Below are positions 41,796 through 48,520 of a DNA stretch of 48,520 bases, in pieces. The stretch lies in NCBI GenBank assembly GCA_013180605.1, contig QBUL01000185.1:1-48520 (forward strand), in the 5' to 3' direction. The number at the start of each line of letters is the position of its first letter. Position 1 is the first letter of the stretch. The notes below the pieces were generated by a model that did no database searches, was not told the DNA's origin, and worked only from the letters and a program-made list of their open reading frames with translations. Origin of the DNA: Candidatus Methanophagaceae archaeon GoMg1 (GTDB taxonomy: Archaea; Halobacteriota; Syntropharchaeia; Alkanophagales; Methanospirareceae). The position numbers and the translations under genes are program-made.

Positions 41796-41998
41796 ACAAA
41801 AAGCAATGGAAAGGTATTATTGGTTTCCTTAGTCTGCCAACAGTAGTATTTGCCATAACCTCTCTTTTCTATAGTTCCTTCGCTTGCAGTGAGGATGATA
41901 CGTTGATAGCCATGAAAGCTATGGAGTATTCCCTACTTACATGGATATGCTTGATATTTATAGGTATATGTTTTATTTGCTGGATTTTAGAAGATTAA
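41792..41998 (+). CDS. Small two-helix membrane protein
   Basis: A 68-residue protein with two hydrophobic helices (IIGFLSLPTVVFAITSLFYS and LLTWICLIFIGICFICWILE) and a short loop between (CSEDDTLIAMKAME). The start overlaps the stop of the cysteine-rich upstream gene. Unknown function; possibly a membrane partner of it. Confidence 0.6.
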   Translation: MNKKQWKGIIGFLSLPTVVFAITSLFYSSFACSEDDTLIAMKAMEYSLLTWICLIFIGICFICWILED

Positions 41999-42023
41999 AG
42001 ATATAAAAAAGGAGAGAAAAAGA

Positions 42024-42128
42024 ATGATAGATGAGAGGGAACAACGAGGATGCACCCGAATCCATTTGCGTGTGGCTGGGCTGGGGCTTTTAAAAGGTAG
42101 ACGTTGCAAAGAGCGAAAATTAAAATAA
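42024..42128 (+). repeat. E element copy 2, inside a 34-residue mini-ORF
   Basis: The E hairpin is at 42053-42072 (CACCCGAA-TCCA-TTTGCGTG; one mismatch and one G-T pair), followed by TGGGCTGGGGCTTTT. Around it a mini-ORF with a GGAGA site starts at ATG 42024 and reads MIDEREQRGCTRIHLRVAGL and further. The peptide core matches the other E copies. Confidence 0.6.
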
Positions 42129-42171
42129 ATCGGGGATGAAAATGCAATTAAACACTGATGAGGTGAGTTAG

Positions 42172-43056
42172 ATGGATGTAACGATATTTTTCATATTATT
42201 AGCTCTAATTTTTGGTTTTATTCTTGGGTTTTTGATATATAAAGCAGTTTCGAAGGGTGAAGTTCTCGAAAGGGCAGAAGAGAAAGCAAAAGAATTTTTT
42301 GATCGGCAAAAAGAAGAACTTAAGGCATCAATAGAAAGAGATTACGACGCAAGATTTGAAAATTGGAAGAGGGAAGCTGAAAAAGCTATAAAAAAGAAAA
42401 CACTTGAAACGAGTCGTGCCAGTTTAAAAGGAAGAATTGGGGAGCAAATGGCTCCTCTTCTGCCAATATTTGAATACAATCCCGCAGATGCTCGTTTCAT
42501 AGGAAACCCTATTGATTATGTGATTTTTGATAGATATACCGACGTTAAAGATAGAAATACAGATGATCAGATTACGATAATTTTTATGGACGTTAAAACA
42601 GGAAAGAGTGCTTATTTGAATCCAACTCAGAAAAAAATCAAAGAGGCTGTTGAATCAGGCCGTATAAACTGGAAAACGCTATTTTTGGGAGATTTATCAA
42701 AATTTGGCGAGAATATTCCAAAGTATGAAGGTGATATAGAAGAGAACATTACAAAAATTGCTGGTATTGAGCCAAATAAACTCTGCAATATTATCTGCAA
42801 AGTTGATTCGATTGGTGTTAAAAATGAATTTGAAGGAGGAAAAGTAGCACATGTTTACATATCAGATGACACTGGTAGCATTGATGTATCACTTTGGGAT
42901 GAATATACTGATCTTGTCGACAGGCTAAGTATAGGTTCGTTAATCAAGATTGAAAATGGTTATGCAAAAAAATCTGAATTGTGTGGGGAGATAGAGTTAT
43001 ATGTTGATAGAATAAATAGAGGAACTGTTACGTTTTTAAAAAATAATGTAAAATAA
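42172..43056 (+). CDS. Membrane-anchored Holliday-resolvase-like nuclease with OB-fold domain
   Basis: A 294-residue protein. Residues 4-24 are one transmembrane helix; 28-80 a charged helix (coiled coil likely). Residues 85-170 match the predicted endonuclease family distantly related to archaeal Holliday junction resolvases (COG4741/PF10107): KGRIGEQMAPLLP, FIGNPIDYVIFD, IIFMDVKTGKSAYLNPTQKK, VESGRINW, with Asp115/Asp120 and Asp140-x-Lys142 as the nuclease core. Residues 203-283 are an RPA-type OB fold (CKVDSIGVKNEFEGGKVAHV, DTGSIDVSLWDEYTDLVDRL). Membrane anchor, nuclease and ssDNA-type OB fold in one chain is unusual. Likely acts on DNA at the membrane. Confidence 0.8.
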   Translation: MDVTIFFILLALIFGFILGFLIYKAVSKGEVLERAEEKAKEFFDRQKEELKASIERDYDARFENWKREAEKAIKKKTLETSRASLKGRIGEQMAPLLPIFEYNPADARFIGNPIDYVIFDRYTDVKDRNTDDQITIIFMDVKTGKSAYLNPTQKKIKEAVESGRINWKTLFLGDLSKFGENIPKYEGDIEENITKIAGIEPNKLCNIICKVDSIGVKNEFEGGKVAHVYISDDTGSIDVSLWDEYTDLVDRLSIGSLIKIENGYAKKSELCGEIELYVDRINRGTVTFLKNNVK

Positions 43057-43092
43057 ACACAAGAAAGGGATGTAAAGCCCTGTACGCACAAC

Positions 43093-43137
43093 GGATGCCT
43101 CGGAATTCATTCCGGGGTGGCGCGGTTGGGGCTTGAT
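43093..43137 (+). repeat. E element, copy 3
   Basis: GGATGCCTCGGAATTCATTC then CGGGGTGGCGCGGTTGGGGC. Stem CCTCGGAA / TTCCGGGG, all eight pairs formed with one G-T; compared with copy 1 a C-G pair has become G-C. Translates as GCLGIHSGVARLGLD. Confidence 0.75.
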
Positions 43138-43264
43138 TGACTTAGGCTGTGGCGGAATCTCAACGGTCACAAGAATTACCGGCACGTCTTATACAACAAT
43201 AAGAAAAAGGATACAGGAACTTACTTGGCAATCTGGACAACTAAACGCATACGCTACATCTTAA
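43138..43264 (+). pseudogene. Transposase N-terminal relic (ISAzo13-like HTH)
   Basis: Short frame DLGCGGISTVTRITGTSYTT then IRKRIQELT. The LGxGGIsxVxRxTGxSxxTIRxGIxEL pattern is the N-terminal helix-turn-helix of ISAzo13-type transposases. It ends after about 40 residues, without a start codon or catalytic domain. Confidence 0.5.
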
Positions 43265-43354
43265 ATGGAATTATTCTATTTAAAGTACCAAGAAATGATA
43301 CGGAACCGGATGGTGACTGAAAATTCGGCAGGTTATTTTCTGGCAAGCCCTTAG

Positions 43355-43446
43355 TTGTATGTGTTTAGTTTAACCACCGGTTACACAGATTTCCACGAGA
43401 AAACTTTTCTTAAAAAGAAAAAGTGTTGTGTTAATCTGTGTCTATA
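43355..43446 (+). repeat. C-related element between the nuclease gene and prs
   Basis: TTAGTTGTATGTGTTTAGTT then TAACCACCGGTTACACAGAT, then ACGAGAAAACTTTTCTTAAA, AAAGTGTTGTGTTAATCTGT. The opening TTAGTTGTATGTGTTTAGTT also begins the copy at 48.38 kb. Confidence 0.8.
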
Positions 43447-44320
43447 AAAGAGGCATACTTGTTTTTGTACACTCCTCCGCAACCATTTTCGATATGCTTA
43501 TTTTGCTGAATTCCGATTCTATCGTATCAGTCGCGATTATCTCTTTGACACCTGCGTGGAGCATTCGCGGAACCGCATTTTGCACAAAGACGCCGTGTAC
43601 GCATGCGACATAAACGTCGTGCGCACCTTGTGATTTTAACATGGCTGTTGCTTCTGATATTGTCCCACCAGTGGAAATTATGTCGTCCACGATAACGACG
43701 TTTTTCCCTTCTACGTTTAACTCTTTTGGTTTTATTTCCACTTTCTCACTGCTTATCCGCGTCTTCTCCAGCACGTCATAATCGAAGCCGTAGGGTGCGG
43801 CAACTGCTTTTGTTAGCTCTGTTGCTCCTCCATCGGGGCCTATTATCACCGGATGCGGTATTTTTCGTTTCGCTACATAATCGCCGATTAAGGGAGAAGC
43901 ATCCAGCTCTTTCGTATTTACATCGAAATACTTCAATATTCCTCTGTTATGCACATTAACCACGTAAATTGTATCAACTACACCGGCGGCGCATATACTT
44001 CTTGCAATTGCTCTTATGGATATAGCTTCGCCGGGTTCAAACTTTTTATCCTGTCTTGCATATCCCAGATAAGGGATAACAACTTTTGTTTTACTTGCTT
44101 CTTCCGCTGCGTCTATTAACTGCAATAAGCATATCAGGTCGGAATCTGTTCTGATGCTCTGCACGATGGTTACTTCTTCGTCTTTTATGTTGTCCAGCAC
44201 ACGCGTGTATAATTCGCCGTCTGGGAAGCGCTTGAATTCGCAGGATGAAGCTTTGCAGCCCAGCTCCGCTGCGATTCTCGCAGCTAACGCCTGTGCAGAC
44301 ATCCCGCCTATTATTTCCAT
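43442..44320 (-). CDS. prs: Ribose-phosphate pyrophosphokinase
   Basis: Makes PRPP from ribose 5-phosphate and ATP, feeding purine, pyrimidine, His and Trp synthesis. Marks: the flexible loop LGYARQDKKFEPGEAIS, VVNVHNRGILKYF, GPDGGA and the PRPP loop NVVIVDDIISTGGTI. The 292-residue length is the archaeal class. The start lies directly next to the type IIG gene stop, on the same strand, so some transcripts may run through both. Products of trpD and hisG in this window consume its product. Confidence 0.96.
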   Translation of the reverse strand: MEIIGGMSAQALAARIAAELGCKASSCEFKRFPDGELYTRVLDNIKDEEVTIVQSIRTDSDLICLLQLIDAAEEASKTKVVIPYLGYARQDKKFEPGEAISIRAIARSICAAGVVDTIYVVNVHNRGILKYFDVNTKELDASPLIGDYVAKRKIPHPVIIGPDGGATELTKAVAAPYGFDYDVLEKTRISSEKVEIKPKELNVEGKNVVIVDDIISTGGTISEATAMLKSQGAHDVYVACVHGVFVQNAVPRMLHAGVKEIIATDTIESEFSKISISKMVAEECTKTSMPLL

Positions 44321-47300
44321 CTAAAACCTCCTCAAGAAATCTTCAATCACTTTTATATCTTTTTCGTTTAACCCATACAATTTGTAAACAAGCTCGTTTA
44401 TCTCCTCCTCGAGCTCAGCAACAGAAGGAGATTTTACCTTTGCATTATCCTTTTCCAATTTTTTCAAAACCTCTTCTACAATTGCATCGCTCTTTGGAAT
44501 GAGAATCTGCTTCTTCTCGTCTTTCTTTGCATTCTTTCCTTTCAGTGCAGTGACAACGTAATTTGCTTTTACCTTTGATTCAACGAAAACGGACTTTTCT
44601 TTTTTCCCAATTATAATGTTGTAGCCCCTACCGGTGATATTTTTCTCTATCACTGGTTCAATCACTTTGTGATTGGAATTGAATGAGAGGGGCAAGAGGT
44701 CGAACTCTTCGCCCCTGTTCCGGTAGCCCTGAATGTATTCGTTTGGGAAGTTCTCTTTTTTCTGCTCAAGCTTTACTTTTTCGTTGATTTGCTCGACTTT
44801 CTTCGTTATTTCGTTGGCGAGGTCTTGCTCTTCGGGAGTTTGTGGGAGTTTGATGGGGAGATGTTTAAGGAATTGTTCTCTGAATTCAAAGCTACCCCGA
44901 CCTAATCTTGTCAAATAAAACTTAGTAATAAAATAAAATTCAATTAGTTTTGAATTTAATATAGGAGTTAGCAATGCTAAATCAATTTTTGAATCGTCTT
45001 TTCTGATTATATGAATTGTTTTGTAGCAATAGTAATCGTGTTTATCATAAACAACTCTTAATTTTTTACCTATCCTTTTTATTACTATTTTTGGACTCTC
45101 ATATAACTCTTTGTCCTTGCCTTCTGCCATTTTTTCGGGCTCAAATTTAACGTATTCCCCAGACCACAAAATCTTATACTTATCAACAATGTCTTTCCCT
45201 CGGATATGCTTTTTATAAAATGATTTTTTAGTTACATTTAGTGCCTTGTATTCCATTGCAGAAATGAAGAATTTGTCTTTAAATTTACTTGTATCTGGAC
45301 GAAGCCCACGCCTTATATCAAATACTACAGAAGGCACTAATTCCTTAGATGCCCTCTCTACTTTCTCCACAAGAGGCAGTAGCTTATCAGGTAAAGAGAA
45401 ATCAAAAATCTGTTCTTCATTTTCAAAAAATCTGGATTGAGAAACCATATAAAAATCCAGGTGATTGAGCAAATATCCGAGCGATTTCTCAAGTGAGTCT
45501 ATGTTTTCTAATTCAAGCGGTATATCTGTCTGGATTTTGATATCTACTTTGATTGGCTCCCTGCTCGTAACTTGAGTGTTCCTCATTATCATAATGGCAG
45601 ATGCGGGTAAAGAGGAAGTAAAAGTTTGAATTCCAGAAAAATCGATGAACTGTTCAAATTGAGCATTATTCAAGATGTACCCTCTTAATCCCACCCCACT
45701 ATCCAAGACGCAAAACTTATTAGAGGTTATATACCCCAACTTTCTATTAGTATTAAGCCACTTAATCCCTCTTCCAACAAAAAGATAACTTATATCATAC
45801 TGTCCGACCGCAAGCTCTTCATAGGTATCTCTGTAAATTTCTTTTTCTCCGATTCTGGATGTTCGCACATAAGGCGGATTTCCAACCACAAAATCATACT
45901 TCACGTAATTCTTCAGAATTGCTGCAAGCATTATATCCTCTATGGATTTTATCAGTTTGCCGTCACCGAAAGTTGCTTTGAGTTCCTCGAACTTCTGTAA
46001 GAAGTGCTCGGCGTATGGCGTGAAGAAAGAAACCAATACGCTCCACTCCTTATCATCAAGATACAGCTTGAAATTCCTTTCCAGATTCTCGTTATCAACC
46101 GCATATTTCTCCTGCCATGCTGACTTTTTCACTGTGTCAAAAACCGCCTGAAGAGCGGCAAAGTATTCCTGAACATTCAACAAATCGGTTCTTGCGAATA
46201 CGTCTTTATCGTAAGGCATTTTTATCTTCAGGTTTCCACCATCAACTGGCAAGCACGTGTCAATTAAAATATGGCGAATGCCTCTCGCGGATTCCTCGAT
46301 GGTTACTTTTCTCGCTTCTCCTTTCGTTTCATCAACTAAAGAATCCGTTCTGAAAATAGGCAGGCGGTTCAAAACAAAATGCGGGTCTTCATCCATCGCT
46401 TTCTTATACGCGGGAATCAAGACGAGCATGAACTGCATCTGAGCCATGAAGGTAGCGAACGGATGGATGTCAAACCCCGCGATGCAGTATTCGTTACAGA
46501 GTTCCTTTAAAATCCCTGACCAGCCCTTTTCCTCCACGACTTGCTCAGAAGCTTTCAGGTATCTCCTCAATGCTTCTACCAGAAACGTCCCGGAGCCACA
46601 TGCAGGGTCTAACAACCTTTTGCCAATCACACTCCGCCCTTCATAGCCAACCGCATCGAGTATATATTCAACCACCTCTTTTGGCGTATAAAATTCTCCA
46701 AGTGCCTTTCGCGTCTCCTTATCAAAATACCGCTGGTATAGCGTCCCCAGCGGGTCACCAACAATCTCGGAAAAGTCGAACTTGTAGAGCGTTAAGATAA
46801 TGTCTGCAAGAGCCTCGCCAAAGTAAGCTTTTTGCTTTTCATATCGAGGACTGTAAAGAGAATCTCCAGCACTTAATTCTTTATAACTGTCCTCCCACCA
46901 GTAGAAAATATCCCCCTCAAAAACGGATTTCACGAGCTTCTGTTTCATGCTCTCAATTAAATCCCGGGTTGTTATCGCCCAAGCCATGAGCGATATATCC
47001 CCTCTAAAAGAGATATTACGAATCTGGTTTTTAATGAACCCCGAAAAATCAATATCAGGCAGTTTGTAATCCTCACAAGCCTTTGCCAGGATTAACCTTG
47101 TGAACAACGAATAAGCACTTTCCAAGCAGAACATGAACTTGAACAGATTCTCTTCGGTCGTCTCAAGCCCGATATTATCCATTATCCTCCGCCAGTTTTC
47201 TGGCACTTTCTCCGGCTTCTTCGCGTACGAAATCTTCCAGAACTTGTATGCACTTTTAAGAAACTTCGACCGTTCCAATTCAAAATCAAAAAGACCTATT

Positions 47301-47914
47301 GTCTTTTGAATTAAGTTCACAAAGATGGATTCCTCTTTCAATTCGAAACTGTCGAAGAAATGCTGCTGTGCAATCTCCGAGGATAGATTTACTCTTTCCT
47401 CTGGTTTATCAAATCTCTCGAAATAGCTAAGCACCGCTTCAATCCTCGTTCTTTTAATCTCCGGTTTTTTTAACCAGTCATAAACCTCTTCGCACTGGGA
47501 TAAGGCAACCTCGCCAAGATTTACTCGCAGTTTTCTTTCCCCGTTAGAATTTATCCGCTCGTAAAGCAGAAGTTCCAGCCCATCGGTGAGCAGTCCATAC
47601 CGTGCTTTGAGCGGTTTTACATATCGCTCCCAAAGCTGTGCAAAATCTCGTTCTACATCAATCTCAGTCGGCCGTTTAAATTCAACCACAAAAACGACGT
47701 TTTGGTAGTCGTCAGAGGCAAGCAGGTCGCTTCTTTTTCCTCTTACGCCTTTCTCAAATCGTACGTCTTTTAACTCACCCTCGTAACCGAGCACTTCGAG
47801 AATGCCACTTTTAACAAATGCCACCCTCAAATCTTCTTCAGAGATATCTTTTCCACTTTTTATCTTGCCCTGAAGCTTTTTTAAGCTCGCCCGGATATTC
47901 TTTGCAGTATCCAT
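44321..47914 (-). CDS. Type IIG restriction-modification enzyme (Eco57I/class II-like)
   Basis: A single 1197-residue chain. N-terminal nuclease: RSDLLASDDYQNVVFVVEFK, with Asp63 and Glu78-x-Lys80. A helical link leads to the N6-adenine methylase: FYTPKEVVEYILD, LLDPACGSGTFLVEAL (motif I, 434-449), AGFDIHPFA and FVVGNPPYVRTS (motif IV, NPPY 679-682). The C-terminal third, with DIRRGLRPDTSKFKDKFFIS, is a TaqI-like specificity region. Such enzymes cut and methylate with one polypeptide. The sequence target cannot be read. All catalytic motifs look intact. An RPA-like gene lies six bases upstream on the same strand. Confidence 0.93.
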   Translation of the reverse strand: MDTAKNIRASLKKLQGKIKSGKDISEEDLRVAFVKSGILEVLGYEGELKDVRFEKGVRGKRSDLLASDDYQNVVFVVEFKRPTEIDVERDFAQLWERYVKPLKARYGLLTDGLELLLYERINSNGERKLRVNLGEVALSQCEEVYDWLKKPEIKRTRIEAVLSYFERFDKPEERVNLSSEIAQQHFFDSFELKEESIFVNLIQKTIGLFDFELERSKFLKSAYKFWKISYAKKPEKVPENWRRIMDNIGLETTEENLFKFMFCLESAYSLFTRLILAKACEDYKLPDIDFSGFIKNQIRNISFRGDISLMAWAITTRDLIESMKQKLVKSVFEGDIFYWWEDSYKELSAGDSLYSPRYEKQKAYFGEALADIILTLYKFDFSEIVGDPLGTLYQRYFDKETRKALGEFYTPKEVVEYILDAVGYEGRSVIGKRLLDPACGSGTFLVEALRRYLKASEQVVEEKGWSGILKELCNEYCIAGFDIHPFATFMAQMQFMLVLIPAYKKAMDEDPHFVLNRLPIFRTDSLVDETKGEARKVTIEESARGIRHILIDTCLPVDGGNLKIKMPYDKDVFARTDLLNVQEYFAALQAVFDTVKKSAWQEKYAVDNENLERNFKLYLDDKEWSVLVSFFTPYAEHFLQKFEELKATFGDGKLIKSIEDIMLAAILKNYVKYDFVVGNPPYVRTSRIGEKEIYRDTYEELAVGQYDISYLFVGRGIKWLNTNRKLGYITSNKFCVLDSGVGLRGYILNNAQFEQFIDFSGIQTFTSSLPASAIMIMRNTQVTSREPIKVDIKIQTDIPLELENIDSLEKSLGYLLNHLDFYMVSQSRFFENEEQIFDFSLPDKLLPLVEKVERASKELVPSVVFDIRRGLRPDTSKFKDKFFISAMEYKALNVTKKSFYKKHIRGKDIVDKYKILWSGEYVKFEPEKMAEGKDKELYESPKIVIKRIGKKLRVVYDKHDYYCYKTIHIIRKDDSKIDLALLTPILNSKLIEFYFITKFYLTRLGRGSFEFREQFLKHLPIKLPQTPEEQDLANEITKKVEQINEKVKLEQKKENFPNEYIQGYRNRGEEFDLLPLSFNSNHKVIEPVIEKNITGRGYNIIIGKKEKSVFVESKVKANYVVTALKGKNAKKDEKKQILIPKSDAIVEEVLKKLEKDNAKVKSPSVAELEEEINELVYKLYGLNEKDIKVIEDFLRRF

Positions 47915-47920
47915 TTTAGG

Positions 47921-48337
47921 TTATACTTCTCTAATATCCTTTACAAGGAAATTTCCATTTAGCTTTACGCCTTCTATTTTGATATTCTTACCGATTAAAG
48001 CGTTTTTTATCCTTTCAAGCGTTGTCGTTTCACCCAACTTTTTCGCCTCTTCCAGTGTAATATTCGCACTTTTCTCCGTCATATCCTTTTTGAAAATCAA
48101 CGTGCATCGTTCTTTTCCATCGTCAAATCTGGCTTTAATTCTTAGATCCCAAACCCCTTCAACATCGCTGTGAACGATGCAAAAGTCATCTATTATCCAT
48201 CTGTTGCACTTCGGACACCGCTGAATAAGACCACTCCCATCGTAAATCTGCGTTATTTTCCCGCTAAGCGTCGAGCCGACCTTCCGCGTTTTCACGGGTT
48301 TTTTCAATATGCCTTCTGTGGATGCTAAATGACGCAT
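47921..48337 (-). CDS. RPA-like zinc-finger/OB protein
   Basis: A 138-residue protein resembling the zinc-binding OB domain of archaeal RPA-type ssDNA-binding proteins: SGKITQIYDGSGLIQRCPKC then NRWIIDDFCIVHSDVEGVWD. Cys41, Cys44, Cys53 and His56 form a CCCH zinc site; LRIKARFDDGKERCTLIFKK follows. It is shorter than full RPA proteins and may be a truncated or specialised form. Its stop is six bases before the type IIG gene start, so they form one operon. A TATA box and an upstream stop support a genuine start at 48337. Could supply ssDNA binding to the restriction enzyme or be a stand-alone RPA partner. Confidence 0.75.
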   Translation of the reverse strand: MRHLASTEGILKKPVKTRKVGSTLSGKITQIYDGSGLIQRCPKCNRWIIDDFCIVHSDVEGVWDLRIKARFDDGKERCTLIFKKDMTEKSANITLEEAKKLGETTTLERIKNALIGKNIKIEGVKLNGNFLVKDIREV

Positions 48338-48363
48338 TTTCGTATGTTATATGTACGTGACTT

Positions 48364-48380
48364 TTTCCCTCTTAAATACT
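48364..48380 (-). promoter_or_regulatory. TATA box of the RPA-like/type IIG operon
   Basis: On the minus strand AAGTATTTAAGAGGG lies about 35 bp before the ATG; the C element begins just behind it. Confidence 0.5.
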
Positions 48381-48520
48381 TAGTTGTATGTGTTTAGTTT
48401 AACCACAGATTACACAGATTACCACGAGATTATTTATTAATTTACTAAAGAAACTTTCTTTGTTTTTTCTTTTAGCACAGGTTTTCTTTTTTTAAAAAAA
48501 GAAAAAGTGTTGTGTTAATC
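48381..48520 (+). repeat. C-related element at the right edge
   Basis: TTAGTTGTATGTGTTTAGTT then TAACCACAGATTACACAGAT, followed by CTTTTAGCACAGGTTTTCTT and AAAAGTGTTGTGTTAATC up to the window end. It is cut by the edge. Confidence 0.8.

Noticed and set aside
47921-48337. The RPA-like protein as the cut end of a longer gene leaving the window
   Set aside because: An in-frame stop lies a few codons before ATG 48337 and a TATA box follows upstream, so the gene starts inside the window; loss of an older N-terminus remains possible.

Overview
The window reads as a dense chromosomal stretch of a euryarchaeon from a methane-cycling lineage. Information-processing genes are archaeal (DnaG/exosome-type primase, PriS, aIF2-alpha, eS27, Nop10, an XPD helicase, Dph2, archaeal AdkA). 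Two adjacent genes are the methanogenesis-marker proteins 5 and 15, families tied to methyl-CoM reductase organisms. With bacterial-type GyrB, a K+-independent membrane pyrophosphatase and very abundant dispersed intergenic repeats, a Methanosarcina-like or ANME-1/Methanophagales-like archaeon is the best guess, but no rRNA or mcr gene is present to prove it.

Layout. 0-2.3 kb: a broken gene end, trpD and an A+T-rich purC. 2.3-3.3 kb: IS630-type transposase relic and a small CxxC zinc protein. 3.4-7.6 kb: gyrB and hppA on the minus strand. 7.8-15.3 kb: METTL5-type methylase, dUTPase, CitG-like protein, dph2, a small membrane/HTH operon with a frameshifted first gene, MTIP, pheA and a sugar-nucleotide epimerase. 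15.3-17.4 kb: decayed accessory DNA (broken HD-like gene, broken Fic/Doc gene, an apparently intact PIN toxin/antitoxin pair). 17.4-19.6 kb: translation and RNP cluster eS27-aIF2alpha-Nop10-PAC2. 19.8-26 kb: dnaG, tRNA-Val(CAC), argJ, priS, hisG, adkA. 26.1-29.2 kb: a secreted protein, two tandem membrane-anchored winged-helix regulators and a small conserved protein. 29.3-33 kb: trm-G10, fumarate hydratase beta, pdxS. 33.2-43.3 kb: accessory stretch with a GHKL-ATPase/nuclease fusion, an SNase-like protein, IS relics, small membrane genes and a membrane-anchored nuclease with an OB fold, interleaved with the XPD helicase and marker genes 5 and 15. 43.4-48.3 kb: prs, a 1197-residue type IIG restriction-modification enzyme and, just upstream of it, an RPA-like zinc/OB protein.

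The most striking structure lies between genes. I see at least five families of dispersed intergenic elements. A elements (about 120-150 bp, terminal inverted repeats) lie upstream of genes; three copies share a right flank with a TATA box (pheA, nop10, fumarate hydratase beta). B elements and C elements (terminal inverted repeats) sit mostly at gene 3' ends. D elements are about 41-bp twin hairpins nested inside both A and C backbones. E elements are about 45-bp hairpins with compensatory base changes and a conserved potential peptide. The strongest candidates for undescribed protein systems are the membrane-anchored nuclease-OB fusion, the GHKL-nuclease protein, the RPA-like/type IIG pair, and the tandem membrane winged-helix regulators with iterated GTTC sites before a secreted-protein gene. 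No CRISPR array or rRNA was seen.
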